NCBI GenBank assembly: GCA_963921425.1
Contig: OY992832.1
Location: 7,068,001 to 7,132,000, forward strand
DNA: 64,000 bases
Source of the DNA: Dryas octopetala
Taxonomy: Eukaryota; Streptophyta; Magnoliopsida; Rosales; Rosaceae
Direction: 5' to 3'
Of this stretch, positions 1-13,000 are shown in pieces. A program made the translations under genes and the position numbers. Each line of letters starts with the position of its first letter. Position 1 is the first letter of the stretch. The notes under the pieces are model-generated. The model saw only the letters and a program-made list of their open reading frames with translations. It searched no databases and was not told where the DNA came from.

Positions 1-399
1 AAATATAGACAACACACTTATTGATAAGACTTGAGAGTTAAGACTCAGCTTTTGATATATAGTAGATAACTAGATATACCAAAACTCCATTATATGCCAA
101 ATCTGAAACACTGAACCCTTTTTGTAGACTTTGGAGGTGTTACTGTTAATATATATGATCGTACTTTAGGCCCTGGGTCTCAAAAAGCGTCATGAGCTCC
201 CCCTTTGAAAGGGTTCATTTGGGTTGCCATGATCAATTTATTTCAACCATTGATCATCTAATGGCCATCATTTTGTTACTTTCTTATAATCTTATCTATT
301 CATTCTAAGCAGTAATATGGACCCATGAATGAGCTAATTCAAACGAAAACCAGTTCTTCAAATTGCCTTTCAAATAGAGAAAAAAAAAAAAAATTTCTT
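1..399. other. Flank downstream of the LRR gene; no gene seen
   Basis: AT-rich sequence beyond the stop codon of the minus-strand LRR gene, ending in a poly-A run near 380-393. It probably contains that gene's 3' UTR. I see no other gene here. Confidence 0.6.
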
Positions 400-1845
400 T
401 TACAATAAGAGACACAAGAAACATACAACAAAACGAAAGGAATACAGTTTTTCAATTGACCATGGAGAACCTGAACTTGTCTTAACAGGGTACTGATCAA
501 ATGGCTTCATTCTCTCAGACTCATTTGGGTGTTCACCAGACAAGCTCTTGTCATCATTTCCGGGTCCACTTGAATTCAAACAAACAGGGGTTATGAGATT
601 AGTAGAAATGTTCCTCTTCTTGTATAGTGGATTGCTTGTACATAGCCCATTGTTTCCTCTTACATCCAACCTCTTCCCAAGCCTCTCAATGAAATCCTCT
701 GGAAGTGATAGCTTTCCACTTAGCTGATTGTTGCTCAAATTTAGGTGATCTAGACTTGGAAGAGTCCCTAAACTTGGAGGAACTGGCCCAGTAAGGCCAT
801 TGTTGTCTAGAGAAAGAGCAGTGAGATTCTTCAGGGAAGCTAGAGAGTTGGGTAATGGCCCAATCAACCCACATTCTGAGAGGCTCAGTGATTTGAGCTT
901 CATAAGCTTCCCTACAAACTGAGGAATTTCTGTATTGATTGGATTGTCATCAGCTACCAAGTACTCCAAATTTTCCAAACCCAAAAGGGTTTCAGACATT
1001 GGCCCATTTATTAAGTTATGACTCAGATCAAACAAGACCAACCTGTTGAGCTTCCCTATATCTGGAGGCAACCTTCCTGTAAGCCTGTTTGAGCTTAAAT
1101 CAATCTTTTGGATGAGCTGAAGCTGACCAAAAGAGAAAGGCACCTGACCTTCAAGAACATTCCAGCTTAAATCCAAAATGGTCAGAATCTCCAACCCTCC
1201 AATTTCTACTGGTATTTGACCACTCAAATTGTTGTAACTTAGATCAAGCTGCTCTAAGTTGACCATCCCACCAATCTTCCCAGGGATCTTTCCTTGTAGA
1301 TTGTTCTGTGACAGACTCAGGACCCTTAAGTTGGCAATCTCTGCCAAACTTGGGGGAATTTCTCCTGAGAGGGTTGGATTGGACACAAGGGCTAGATGTT
1401 CCAAGAAAGAGAGTGCACCAAAAAGAGTAGGCGAAAGAGTGACTGGTGATGTTGAAAAACAATTAAATATTGAAAGGGTTTTCAAGTATGGTAGTTTGAG
1501 GAGGGACTGTGATAGGCCAGCAGAGGATTTGCAAGGAGGGGTGAGAATATCAGGGCCAATGTGTATCTTTGTGACATGAAAGATTGGAGGGTCATCACCA
1601 ATCTCACATTGAACCCCAGGCCATGGGGTCTCAGTACATGGTTGTGGGTGGTCTTGGGCCCAGCTGGGGTCCTCTAGAAGGGCACTTAAAACTTCAAAAA
1701 GCCCCACAAGCTCCTCCTTTTCCATCTCTGTTTGAAACTGAAACCCATATGAAGAGTTTCCCTGTTCTGCATTAATCACCACCATCTCATGACCTGCCAA
1801 AACAAGGAAGTACCCAACAAGGAAAAGAGAGACAGAAGAAGCCAT
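400..1845 (-). CDS. Secreted leucine-rich-repeat protein, PII-2-like (receptor-like protein without kinase)
   Basis: Single-exon gene of 481 residues. The frame stays open upstream, but the first ATG that gives a proper signal peptide is at 1845 (MASSVSLFLVGYFLVLAG). An LRRNT-like segment with Trp and paired Cys follows (about 62-80). About ten plant-type LxxLxLxxNxLxGxIP repeats run from about 118 to 396, and a Cys cap pair lies near 402 and 422. The last ~15 residues are hydrophobic, which could be a GPI signal or a short membrane anchor. There is no kinase domain. Length and architecture fit the PIRIFORMOSPORA INDICA-INSENSITIVE 2 family, a relative of TOO MANY MOUTHS. That family is linked to extracellular perception in roots, but function in this species is inferred. 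Another RLP subgroup is possible. Confidence 0.85.
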   Translation of the reverse strand: MASSVSLFLVGYFLVLAGHEMVVINAEQGNSSYGFQFQTEMEKEELVGLFEVLSALLEDPSWAQDHPQPCTETPWPGVQCEIGDDPPIFHVTKIHIGPDILTPPCKSSAGLSQSLLKLPYLKTLSIFNCFSTSPVTLSPTLFGALSFLEHLALVSNPTLSGEIPPSLAEIANLRVLSLSQNNLQGKIPGKIGGMVNLEQLDLSYNNLSGQIPVEIGGLEILTILDLSWNVLEGQVPFSFGQLQLIQKIDLSSNRLTGRLPPDIGKLNRLVLFDLSHNLINGPMSETLLGLENLEYLVADDNPINTEIPQFVGKLMKLKSLSLSECGLIGPLPNSLASLKNLTALSLDNNGLTGPVPPSLGTLPSLDHLNLSNNQLSGKLSLPEDFIERLGKRLDVRGNNGLCTSNPLYKKRNISTNLITPVCLNSSGPGNDDKSLSGEHPNESERMKPFDQYPVKTSSGSPWSIEKLYSFRFVVCFLCLLL

Positions 1846-4800
1846 GAGAGCTAGGAAGGAGAGCAAGCAAGAAACCAAGATATCAATAGCCAAAACCCAC
1901 AAGTGGAACTGAAGTACTAGCTACCAAATACCATATGGTAAAGTGTTTTTTTCATGAATGACATTGATGACAAAAAGGACAGGAAAGTGAAGGCGCATGA
2001 ATTCAAACTCATCTTATGAGTGGCAGTGCCAAGGCTGCATGAGATGCTAAAGTTGTCGGCTTTGCTTCCCACATTGAGCAAGCGTGAGTGCGACAGTGTT
2101 AAGTTTGCATGGAAAAGAGAGTGCGAGGTGGGAAGACAAACAGTTACTATAAGTAGAAGAAGATGCCAGAAGGGTCATAATTAAAGGTACTTGTTCGCAG
2201 AAAAGAAGATCAATTGTAAGATGACGGGACTTAAGCTCTATCTATCTCAGTACCGAAGACGACAGAACATTATATGCATGACTGCTTTAGTACAGATCGC
2301 TATATACATCGATCATCGATCGATATCTCTATATTATTGGGAATGTCCAGAACAAAAAAGATTTCTTTATTTCTCCTTGAAACAATACTTGATCGAAATA
2401 CTAGTACAAAAAGTATTAAATTTATTCTTAGTACAATATTTATAGTTAAAGATGTTTGTGTTATCCATGACCGATCGATGACTCCCTCCTAGAGATGCAA
2501 TGTTTGTGTTACGTACCTTGGGCTTTTAGTGCTTTCAAGTGAGAATTTTTCTTTGCCATTTGACATAGCCCATTGGATTTTGAGAGCCCAAATCGAACAA
2601 CAGGCACAGAGCTCCCAGACACATACACATCACAAACCAAAACATCTGGGATCCATGTAAATAGGGGCATGACAATATTAGTTGTGTCACATTTGTTAAA
2701 ATATGTGTAATACACTTCAACAGTAAAAACATATAAATAGTTGTTATTATAATTAAATAATTAAATAAATTTTGATTTTGAAGATTTTTTATAAAAATAT
2801 CTTTGAAGTGAGAACTAAAAAATGAACAATTCAGATTATGAAATTACATCATTGGTATATTTTCTTCAACTTCACAAAATTTAAAAAAACTAAAATATTT
2901 TACTCAACTCACCTACTAATATTTCCAAACTATTCATAACTGAAAACTACATATTTTTTTGCTTATTAAGTTATTAACAACATAAAGCTAATTATAACAA
3001 TAGTCAATTTTTTGCTAAGTATCACTTTAGTTCATGAGTTTTATTTTATAATTATGAAGTTCATGAATTATTGCAAGAGTATCATAAGAGTATAATTCAT
3101 GTACTATTGCTATAATTAACTCTAACATTATATGGCCACGACTATATATGGCCCCAACATATATATATATATATATATATATACAAGGGAAATAAGTCTC
3201 TAAAATGACTCACTCACTTGTATCTTAATCGTTCAAATTTAAACTAATGACTTAGAAACGAATCTAAAACGCAAATTAGTTTAAATAATATGGCCTTATA
3301 ACATCGCCCATCTATTCTAAAAAAAAATGGCAATTATTTTACATTATTAATTTTTTTATAAAAAAAAAAGAGAGAAAATGACGGGAGTTCAACTTTGGAT
3401 ATCACGGATATCATAATTTGAGGGTAAATTGCTCTTTCACATAGACTTTTTTTTTTTTTTTGGCCAGCATCTTTCACATAGCTATAAGCTTATAACCCAC
3501 CAAAACATCAGCAATGTTTTAAGTCAATGTAAAATAATGCCAACATGCAAATTATTAACATATACAGCTCCATCAATGTCATTACCTCAATTTCTTAAAA
3601 ATTCATTAGTTGTCTAGATCCATGATCATTGAGCAATGAAAATTAAAATCAATCTCTTATTTGGAATTCGATAATCTCTCTAATATCTGTGTCAAAAACA
3701 TTGTGCTCCTTTCGTTCTCCGACCATATAGCATCAGCATGCCCATAATTAATTAAAAACGAGTAATTAGGATTGAGTTAAAGTCATCAAAATCGAAGATA
3801 AATTAGGATGCAATGCACCACAAATCATGTTCCGTGATCAAAGCAGTATATTTGTATATATTAACCAAAGTACCAAACACACGAATCTCGTTTTTGTTTT
3901 GGTGTCCTTCGAGTGTTCCTCTCGTCACTACAAAACTTTAATCTTATTGCATTAAATTAATATGATTATTTGGTTAATAATCTCATTGATGATCTGATTA
4001 CGCAAGAGAGAGAGACTGAAGCAACCAATAAAAAAATGACAATAGGGTTCCGTGAGTTTTTGTTTTTATAAGCTTTTATTTGAATGCCATATAAATTAAA
4101 AAAAAAATAATTAATTAAAAAATGAGGCAGATAGGATTTTCTTTAAAGAAAAGTCACAAAAATAATATTACTAAAGATACAAACTATTATCCGAATTTGT
4201 TTTTGTTATATACAAAGAAAGCAAACCCTCAACATATTTGATCCTAAGCCATTACCCACTTACTCTTAACTCTTATGCTAACCGCAAATTATTTATCAAA
4301 AGCAAACCACCATCCCAATTTTTTCATTTCCAATTGATGTGACAAATACGACATGACAATTTTTCATTTATTGTAGTTATATAAACGTCCATAATAAGCC
4401 TAGATATGAACAAATTAATATCAATGAAAAAACGAAATGAACAAATAAAATATATATTATCACATTAGTTAGAATAAAACATGATTAAATTAATAATAAT
4501 TGGTGTATTTAGAATTATATATTTTAATTGGTGGATCCCAACTGTTATTCTGAATGCCATGTGCAGGACAATGATTGAGGAAAAAAGTGAGGTGTTAGGA
4601 GGGGCCCATACCCACCAGGCCACCAATACATGCCTAAGATCAAGAAGGGTTTGCAGACTTTTGGAGAAGATGAGTAACCTTAACTTCATATATGCTCTTG
4701 ATTTTGATATCCAACTACAATGAATAATGGAAATTAAGTACACTTGCAGAGTTAATAAGGATACATAATTAAGGAGAGAGCTTATTTTAATCCATTAATT

Positions 4801-5351
4801 ATAAGAACAAGAAATTACGTACGAATTGGAGAATTGTGGATGTATGCATATCAAAATCTTAATTATTTGTAAATGCAAGATGATGATCGTAGTCATCAAA
4901 TGTGTCTTGATCATCAAAAATATGTTATGCATATATGGTGGACTAAGATATGGTCATGGTATACCATCATTTTGAGCATAGCTAGGTCTTAGGTGGCTCT
5001 GTGGATCTATATATGCTTAATTAAATATCGATCTTTATTAGAAAAATTTAAAATATTGGTGATCAAAATCAGGAAATTACTCAGGTAACGTACGTAACTG
5101 TATATATGACAGCAAAACAAGACCATTAAACGTAGTATCGCCATGTGCCATTGTGCTGTCATCCTATATATGCTGACTTGGCTTCTGCGATTTGACCTCC
5201 TTTATAATCGCAAAAGCAAAGCCGGCTCTAGACATGAGCTGTTACCAGAGTTGTTTTATCTACTTCCAATCTTCTTATTAATTATGGTACTTACCCAAAT
5301 GGATGTTTTGGGAATTTCTCGAAGCAGCCAATTTAGAATCTAAATAACAAG
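1846..5351. other. Intergenic, AT-rich; no gene supported
   Basis: Contains the LRR gene's promoter side (about 1846-2200, minus-strand gene), a TA microsatellite at 3159-3183, and poly-A/T tracts near 3320-3370 and 3448. Open frames here (for example 2191-2445, 4481-4723, 5143-5343) are short, lack recognisable domains and have AT-driven composition. I see no RNA gene. Confidence 0.55.
3159..3183. repeat. (AT)n microsatellite
   Basis: About 12 uninterrupted AT dinucleotides. Confidence 0.9.
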
Positions 5352-5544
5352 CACTACATGTTCATGTGAGCAAAATACACTTTTTATTGGTGGCACAAAA
5401 TGGATTGATAATTGAGAATTTTTGTCCCTATTGTCTAATTGTCACAAATTTTTGTTAAAATTGACACTTTCTTCTCTATTGTTCCATTGTCACCCCATTT
5501 TATATCACCAATAAAAGTGAACTTTATTCACATTTCTTGTAGTG
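5352..5544. mobile_element. CACTA-type MITE with 3-bp TSD
   Basis: A 193-bp element that begins CACTACA and ends TGTAGTG, with imperfect terminal inverted repeats of about 40 bp (5352-5392 against 5506-5544, both reaching the shared TTATTGGTG core). It is flanked on both sides by the trinucleotide AAG (5349-5351 and 5545-5547), the 3-bp duplication typical of CACTA/EnSpm elements. It has no coding capacity. Its right end lies 200 bp upstream of the next gene's start codon, so it may form part of that promoter. Confidence 0.8.
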
Positions 5545-5744
5545 AAGTAACGAGGACAAACAAGTAAATCACAAAAAAAGCAAGGTCATATTTGTAATTG
5601 AAGTGATTCAATTATTTGCCCCCCTTAATCACTAGTATTAAACCCCCCTCATTTGGAACATCTCTACCAACCAAATTCTTCTTAATTAGAAGATCTCCAA
5701 GCCCCACAAAGCCTCTTCAATTGTACCTCCTCTCTTCCATAAAC

Positions 5745-6578
5745 ATGCCCGAGCCACAACAAAATCTAGTGCAAGATTCAATGAAATCCCACAAATATTC
5801 CAAAGAATATCCTCAAAAAGCCATAGGGATGTCCTTGTTTGCCTTCCTCTTCTCTATATTTATTTACATTTCCATCTTCTATATCTTCAACCTCTCTCCT
5901 TCCACCCTCTTCAACAACACCAAGTTTTGGTTTGTCATATCCAACACTCTCATCCTCATCATTGCAGCTGACTATGGCGCTTTCTCTTCCTCCAAAGACA
6001 ACACCCAAGACCTTTACCAACACTACGTGATGCATAGCCAAGCTAGTCGAACCACTCCCTCATCCGTTTCGCAATACCATGAAAGTTATGAAACCGTCAA
6101 GAAAAGTAGTCCCAAGCAACCAAAGATTGAAGAAGAGGAAGTAGCTGAATCTGATCATCAAAATAGAGAATACCCAGAAAACAAATTGCAAATGGTCCAT
6201 GAAACTGAGCAGGACAAGCCTGGTGGTCATGAAATTGTCCAAGAAAAGAGGGTGGTCCACGTGGCGAAAGGTGGTAATTACCAAGAAAATAGTAAAGCAA
6301 AAACTTATGTGAGAAGTAAGTCTGAAAAAATGAAAAGAGTGGTGATGATGGAGGAGAGCAAGAAGATTCATATTCTAAGGAGGTCAGAGATTAGTGATGA
6401 TCAGAAGAAGCACGAAGCATTAAGCCGTGGATCAGAAGATAATGATGAATTTTCGAGTATGTCAGATGAAGAACTGAACAGAAGAGTTGAAGAGTTTATT
6501 CAGAGGTTTAATAGACAAATTAGGCTTCAATCAGCAACCAGATCAAGGCCCACAACCTCCGACCATTACCAAGTCTAA
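5745..6578 (+). CDS. DUF4408/DUF761-type membrane protein
   Basis: Single exon, 277 residues. The frame opens upstream without an ATG; the ATG at 5745 (MPEPQQNLVQ) is the first in frame. Two hydrophobic segments (about 27-48 and 61-77, including KFWFVISNTLILIIAADYGAF) form a DUF4408-like N-terminal membrane region. The middle is long, charged, low in complexity and rich in Glu/Lys. The C-terminus (about 235-262, MSDEELNRRVEEFIQRFNRQ) is a textbook DUF761 helix. Plant proteins of this type have no settled biochemical role and are often called cotton-fibre-like proteins. Family assignment is strong; function is unknown. Confidence 0.85.
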   Translation: MPEPQQNLVQDSMKSHKYSKEYPQKAIGMSLFAFLFSIFIYISIFYIFNLSPSTLFNNTKFWFVISNTLILIIAADYGAFSSSKDNTQDLYQHYVMHSQASRTTPSSVSQYHESYETVKKSSPKQPKIEEEEVAESDHQNREYPENKLQMVHETEQDKPGGHEIVQEKRVVHVAKGGNYQENSKAKTYVRSKSEKMKRVVMMEESKKIHILRRSEISDDQKKHEALSRGSEDNDEFSSMSDEELNRRVEEFIQRFNRQIRLQSATRSRPTTSDHYQV

Positions 6579-7932
6579 AATTTTGCGACAGATAATTAAG
6601 TAGACATATATATAGCTAGCTAGCTTCCAAAATTTTTGCTGTCTTTCTTTCTTCAAGTACTTATTTTGTTTTTGTTTTATTTCACCTCTCAATAATGGTA
6701 GCTTAATTAGTGCATGTAAATATACGCCTTGGACTTTTTTGTAATTAATTATGAATCTATTCATCTATATATCATCTGAAAATTTTCCTTTTTCTTCTTA
6801 ATTTGTCCCACGTACTCATTTTAATATTTCTTAATTCTTCAAATATACAAGAACCAAAAGGATATGTTGCTGCACTGACTAAGAATTTTTTTTTTTTTTT
6901 TTTGCCGCGGCACTGATTAAGGACTTCACTTGATAAACAATGCATTCAAGGGCACTATATATATTCATTCTAATAAATTATTGATTTCAACAGTGTGTCA
7001 ATTAACTTTAACCGATATATACATAGCCCTTCACTCGTGCCTAGATTAAAATTGTGTAATCAAAGGCGGAGCCTGCAGAAATCTAGACTAGGAGGGGCAC
7101 CTAGCTAGCTCAGACAATTTTTTTATTAACCTATATATTTAAACAAAAATTTCTTGAAATTCCTTACTTAATTAGCAATATTTATATCATTGAGAATCCT
7201 CCGAAATTAGTCTCTACCCATAAATTTCAACTTAATAAACTGAGTATAAAATCAATAAAAATAGTACAAAGAAATATTGGCCGGATCATCCTTAATTTCT
7301 AGAAAAAGTGTATATATATATACATTTCTAACATCTTAATACAACTATATATTACAATATAAATTTTGTATTTTTTTTTTCATCCGTAACGATTGATGTA
7401 TTTTACATCTAAAGTAAATATGTACTCAATTTGATCAACTGCCGACCGATTTGTGAAATTTCACAACGTACTTAAGAAGTCTGCAGGTCGGAATTGCAAA
7501 TAATTTTATATGTAAACAAACAAACAAACAAATTAATGGATTTTAAGCTAATTGTTTACATATGTGATTAATTTAAAATACTAGAGTGGACCTTGTGTGA
7601 ATGATGGAGTACTTTTGGCGATGTCTGTAAAAAGATAGTCCTCTATATATAATATACCTGCTAGCTCAGCTCGTAGGTGCATGCATGGCCTGCAGTACAT
7701 CTGTACATGCAAATTGCATGATTATTAATTAAAATTCAGCCATATATATGAGGAAAAATTTTAGTTAAAGAATTTCAACTATAGTCTCTATTCAGATATG
7801 AATTTCACTTTATGTTAACTGAGGGCTCAAACTTTTATTTTGTGTTAATTAAGGACTCTGTTTTTTTTTTTTTTCAATTTTTATCTCAAATTGGGCCCAA
7901 CGTTGAACTTATCAAACCTTCACCAAATTCAT
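6579..7932. other. Intergenic, AT-rich
   Basis: Probable 3' UTR of the DUF761 gene, followed by AT-rich DNA with a poly-T tract (6887-6903) and an AAAC repeat at 7514-7532. The stretch near 7840-7900 (TTAATTAAGGACTCTG followed by poly-T and CAATTT) resembles an arm of the MITE at 13791-14187 and may be a degraded relative. No gene seen. Confidence 0.5.
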
Positions 7933-8290
7933 CAAACTTATATTTGGTTTAAAGCTATGCATCTCCTTTTTACAACCATATAAAGATCACTCAAATCATA
8001 CCTCAACAACTCTAGATAATCAGTTTTAAAATAAGGTGCCCAAAACTGTTCAGTTTTCTAGATACTTTTCTAGAGATCCGATTAGACAGTTTCTGGTACC
8101 TTACTTTGAGACCATTTATCTGGCGTTTTAGAGGTCTGATTTAAGTGATCTTTATAAGTATCTAGAAAACTAAACAATTTTGGGTACCTTACTTTAAAAC
8201 TGATTATCTAGAGTTGTTGATGTCCGATTTGAGTGATCTTTATATGGTTGTAAAAAGGAGATGCATAGCTTTAAACCAAGTATAAGTTTG
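7933..8290. mobile_element. Long foldback (MITE-like inverted repeat)
   Basis: Two inverted arms of about 150 bp (7933-8085 and 8140-8290). They match closely over the block containing TTTAAAGC, ATGCATCTCC, TTTTTACAACCATATAAAGATCACTC and the TCTAGATAATCAGTTTTAAA segment, and are separated by a short loop. The transcript of either strand would form a long hairpin. There is no ORF. I could not fix a target-site duplication, so family assignment is open. Confidence 0.7.
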
Positions 8291-10012
8291 GAGTCTGGCT
8301 CGATCTCATCAGAAGTGTGTCTGCGTCCATTAATTTTCTTTCCGACCAACAAAAAGATGAAGAAAAGACCTAATGACTTTCGCATTTACATGCTAGCTTT
8401 TGCACCCTTCAACTTCAAGTACAGATGTATATGCACAACTTTGCCCCCAACACAATTTCATCCTCACAAAATGGACTGATGTGATTTAAGTAAATTAAAT
8501 GGGACGTCTAATTCCTTTTGCAATCTTCCTGAAGTTCTTGTTTTTGTTTTTAATTTCATAATTTGACACATAAAAAATATTGCTCATAAAAAAAAAGATA
8601 AACAGATAATTCAAATTCACACCTAAACCTTGGATATGATTATAATATAATTTAGCTAGAAGAAGTTGGTGGATGAAACAATCTTGTATAAGGGTCTAAG
8701 CCACGTTACCTTCTGTAATTTTCAAGTAATGATTTTTGGGACCATCTAATTAAGCGTGTACCAGAGATAACCACAAATCAAAAGGAGTTTAGGACATTAA
8801 TGTCTTTTACGTGGATTCACCAGAGTATAATGGACACGTACTACCCAATCTTCTCGAGTTCTCAATACTTTATACTATTTTAATGTTCAGTTCATCTGTA
8901 AAAGATATGTTTTGGGAGACAAGTACCATCTCAAATTAAAAGCAATATATACTTCTCACTGCTCACCATGTTCATCCTATGGGTCCGTATTAAGTTTGTT
9001 TATGTTTGCACCATAATAACAATAATGGATATCCATATTCAAATTAGTAAATTTTTTTTTTTTTTTTTCACACAATCTGTTTTGTTCAATTTGTCGTTAG
9101 ATATTTGATCAAACTACTTATAGAGACATGAATCTATTTAATTTGAAACATATGAGAGTATGAGACTATTTGAAAAAAGCCTTTAACACCTCACCTGAGT
9201 AATTTCCTTTTTACACCCGTGTCGGCCTTTTTTATTGTACTTTATTTAGGGATGATTAACATTCCAAGTTAATACATTAGGATTAGGTAATCAACATGTC
9301 CCATTTTCTACTCAAACGTGTAAGTCGAGAGATACAAGTGACATCTTTAGCAAGAGTCAAGAGAATTCACTACTCAAAAATTAAAATTACAATGTGTAAA
9401 CACGAAAGACATATTGACATGCAATGAAATTAAAATTACAAAGCAAAAGTCTAACAGTATCTTTTTTGGTCAAAATGATACTTTCATTGCAGGGAAAACT
9501 TTAAAGAAAAATACAGAATTCAGTTAAACCCAACTCACATAAAAAGGATATGAAAACAAGACAAAAAAAGAAAAGTAAAATACAAAAACTGAAAACTTGT
9601 AAAATAGATAAAAATAAACAGCCGTGGTGGTAAGAAAAGACCATCATGGAATGGGAGGAGTAGAGTAGAGAAGCCCACACAAGCTCCAATATCTCATTAC
9701 ATCGGCATCGAACATAACCTACAACCACCAAGAGGAGCCAACAAGGCACCAAAGAACAAAAGAGAACAAAGTCTAACTGTATCTAAAAATTTAATCACTA
9801 CACCCAACATCCAAAAAGTACCCATCTGAGAGTCCGATCCAAATCGAGTTTAAACTTTGTTTAAATGGATCAGTGCAGTCCGGCTCGGCCCATTGACCAA
9901 AAACACTTTTCCACTTTTGTTTTGAAGCACAGACATCCTAAGCTACTTTATCCCAAAAAGCAAAAAACAGAAGCGAAGAACAAAATTCAGTTAAAACACC
10001 CGGGAAAGAAAC
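8291..10012. other. Intergenic and DEG5 promoter region
   Basis: AT-rich DNA with poly-T at 9053-9068. The proximal DEG5 promoter includes 9801-9915, a block repeated downstream of DEG5 at 14232-14335. Short ORFs here (8194-8385, 9501-9752) have no domain support. Confidence 0.5.
9801..9915 (+). repeat. DEG5 promoter block, copy 1 of a dispersed direct repeat
   Basis: Shares with 14232-14335 the segments AACATCCAAAAAG, CATCTGA(G/A)AGTCC, ATCCAAATCGAGTTT, AATGGATCAGTGCAGTCC, CATTGA and AACACTTTT, in the same order and orientation. The copies lie about 4.4 kb apart on either side of the DEG5 gene. This copy lies 100-210 bp upstream of the DEG5 ATG. Confidence 0.75.
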
Positions 10013-13000
10013 ATGGTGGTGTTGGGTTCTGTTTGCCAAATCAAACCCTCCCCAATTCCAACTAACTCTTCTTCTTCTTCAAACCCTTCACAGAAGGGTC
10101 TTCTCGCAAGGAGAAGAGCCATAGTACTTGCTCCAACTGTAGTGGTGGCTTCTTTACTCCATTTCTATAATCCCATTTCATCACAACCTTCATTTCACCT
10201 TGCACGTGCTCGGCAACAAGATGAACTTCAGCAAGAAGAAGACCGTGCTGTGAATCTCTTCCAGGTCTATCTCTCACTCTTTCTCTAAAAGGACACTTTT
10301 TTTTTTTGGGTTTTATTTTTCTTCCTTTGACATTTCTATAAACGCCCAACCCAATTGAATGATGCTCTCAGGGTGAACCTAGGTTCTGTTATTTTGTGCT
10401 TATCTGTTTGACCCATTGGGCTATTAATGTGGTTGGTTGAAAAATTCTTGATTGGTGACTGTGAGAGCTCCTTTTTTCAGGAGAATTGTTCATATTTATG
10501 TAGAATTTGCAAATGGGTCACACAGGCCTGCATTATTTGTTACCCATATGATCTTGATCTCTAAACTTTTCCTTTTCTGATAAATTTTGCATCAATCTCG
10601 TATAATGGCATAAAATTTTTTGTTAATATACCTTGAATGCTCCTTTTAAAGAATGGCACTCTTGTAAAATGATTCAACCTTAATTAAATTAGTACTAGAT
10701 ATTTGTTTATACTTTATATTGACTCTTCGCCATGCATCTAATGTCTTTGTAGGAAACTTCTCCATCAGTTGTTTATATTGAAGACCTTGAAATAGACAAA
10801 AGCCTCAAGGCCTCTCCTGATGCAGTCATGCTAAGCGAGGATGACAATACCAAAGTTGAAGGAACAGGTTCAGGCTTCATTTGGGATAAGTTTGGTCACA
10901 TTGTAAGTATATACCTGTTTTCTGCTTTTCCATCTGAACATAACTTCAGATGCTAATTTTCCTCATTTTTCTTACAGTCTCAAGGGTCTTCATAAATATT
11001 TGTTCAAAATAATAAATCTACTTTCCTCGATCTGAAATCATAACGCTTGCAATAATGCTAGAAAGACATCATTTTCCTGTCACAGTAGTTGTGTTGGTAG
11101 TTGATGTGTCAATTTTGGCCACATAATGTGGTAAGCTGATATGATCAGAAAATTTTCGATGCTTGTATGTTCATTTGACAATTGCACTCGGGAAGAAAAC
11201 ACCATTCAATGCCTTTACTTGCCCTCTCCACCCCCTTCCCCAAGAAAAATTCATGCAACATCTGGGTTGTATTGAAGGTATAGGAAACATAGTTTTCTAA
11301 GGTCATTACAGCAATGTTCTAGCAGTTTTTAGATATGCCTGCATCTGCACTTTTATTAGGATGTCTTTTATTTTTTTATTTTTTTCAATCAGAAATTATT
11401 AGGATATGTAAAAGATGGATTCTGTTGTAAGTTTAAAATATCCGGTGTCCAGTGATTTGCATCCTCTCCCAGATAATTAGGTATATTATTCTAGTTTACA
11501 GATATTTACTTCCCTGATACTAAAATTAGTCAATCCTTTGTGTCTGCAGATCACAAATTACCATGTTGTAGCCAAATTGGCTACAGATAACAGCGGATTA
11601 CAGCGTTGTAAGGTTTTGTCCTTTTATTCTTGTTATAAGCTTTTTCATAGTTTTAAAACTTCTTGTTTGACTAATATCAAATTTTTAGTTTTGTGTGCAA
11701 GCCATTTGTTTGACTTTCAAGGTTTCTTTTGTGCTCTTCTTCACAGGTTTATCTAGTAGATGCAAGAGGCAATGGTTTTTACAGCGAAGGCAAGATTGTT
11801 GGTTTAGATGCAGCCCGTGATCTGGCTGTTCTTAAGGTTTTTAGTAAAACCTACCATTCTATTCTGAGTATTCTCTTGGTGTTCTTTTTACTACAGCACA
11901 AAGATTAAACTCTCAGCCACTTTTTTGCAACCAAGTCATTCAATCACCTTTCTTAAAATTATGCACACTAATGCGCCATGTCCATTTCACCCATTACTTG
12001 CATAAAGAACATAGATTCCAAATTACTAATGCACCATGCAATGCCTATAAGTGTTGGAGATGCTTAGCTGAATATCATGTGCAGGTTGATGTTCAAGGAC
12101 ATGAGCTAAAACCTGTTGCTCTTGGTACATCTCGTGATTTACATGTGGGACAGAGCTGCTTTGCCATTGGAAATCCGTATGGATATGAGAACACACTAAC
12201 AATAGGGGTAACTTTTCTTCAATATGACTACTCTACACTTAATTTTTTTGGGCATTTTAATGTTTTGAACAATTTCTAATGATATTTTACTATGTATGTG
12301 TAGCTGTTACTGAACATTGTACTAGTAGCAATGAGTAAAATGTCCAAATATAACACGGTTTTCCTACAATCGTTAAAAGAAAATATTAGTTTCTTTGTTA
12401 CAAACATGATAATGCACTACTTCATTGTAATACAGTAGATTATGTAGATCAAATATTTGAGGATAGTGTGATGAATACTTTTGGATATTGCAGGTGGTGA
12501 GTGGATTAGGCAGGGAGATACCCTCACCAGAAGGAAAGGCCATTAAAGGAGCTATTCAAACAGACGCTGCTATTAATGCTGGTAAATTTTCAATCCAACA
12601 GATGATACCCTCATTGATGAATTATGCTTGTGAATTTTTTTTCACTATTGCTATTCATCCTCTGAAAGACATTCGTAAATCTCATAATTTGTGCAGGGAA
12701 CTCAGGTGGGCCGTTGATTGATTCATATGGCCGTGTTATTGGAGTTAACACAGCAACTTTCACTCGCAAAGGTAAAGTATGTTTCTTTCATTGATTGATA
12801 TTAGGATTCCGAGATCATCAAATGAGCTAACTAAACAAGTTAGCACTTGGCAGCACAAAGCCACAAACTATGAAGAGATGGAGCTTCAAGTTCAACTGGT
12901 TTAGTTAATACTTTTGAATGCTTAATTAATTACATTGTCTGTCTTTATTTTGCAGGGACAGGAGTATCATCTGGTGTTAACTTTGCAATACCAATTGACA

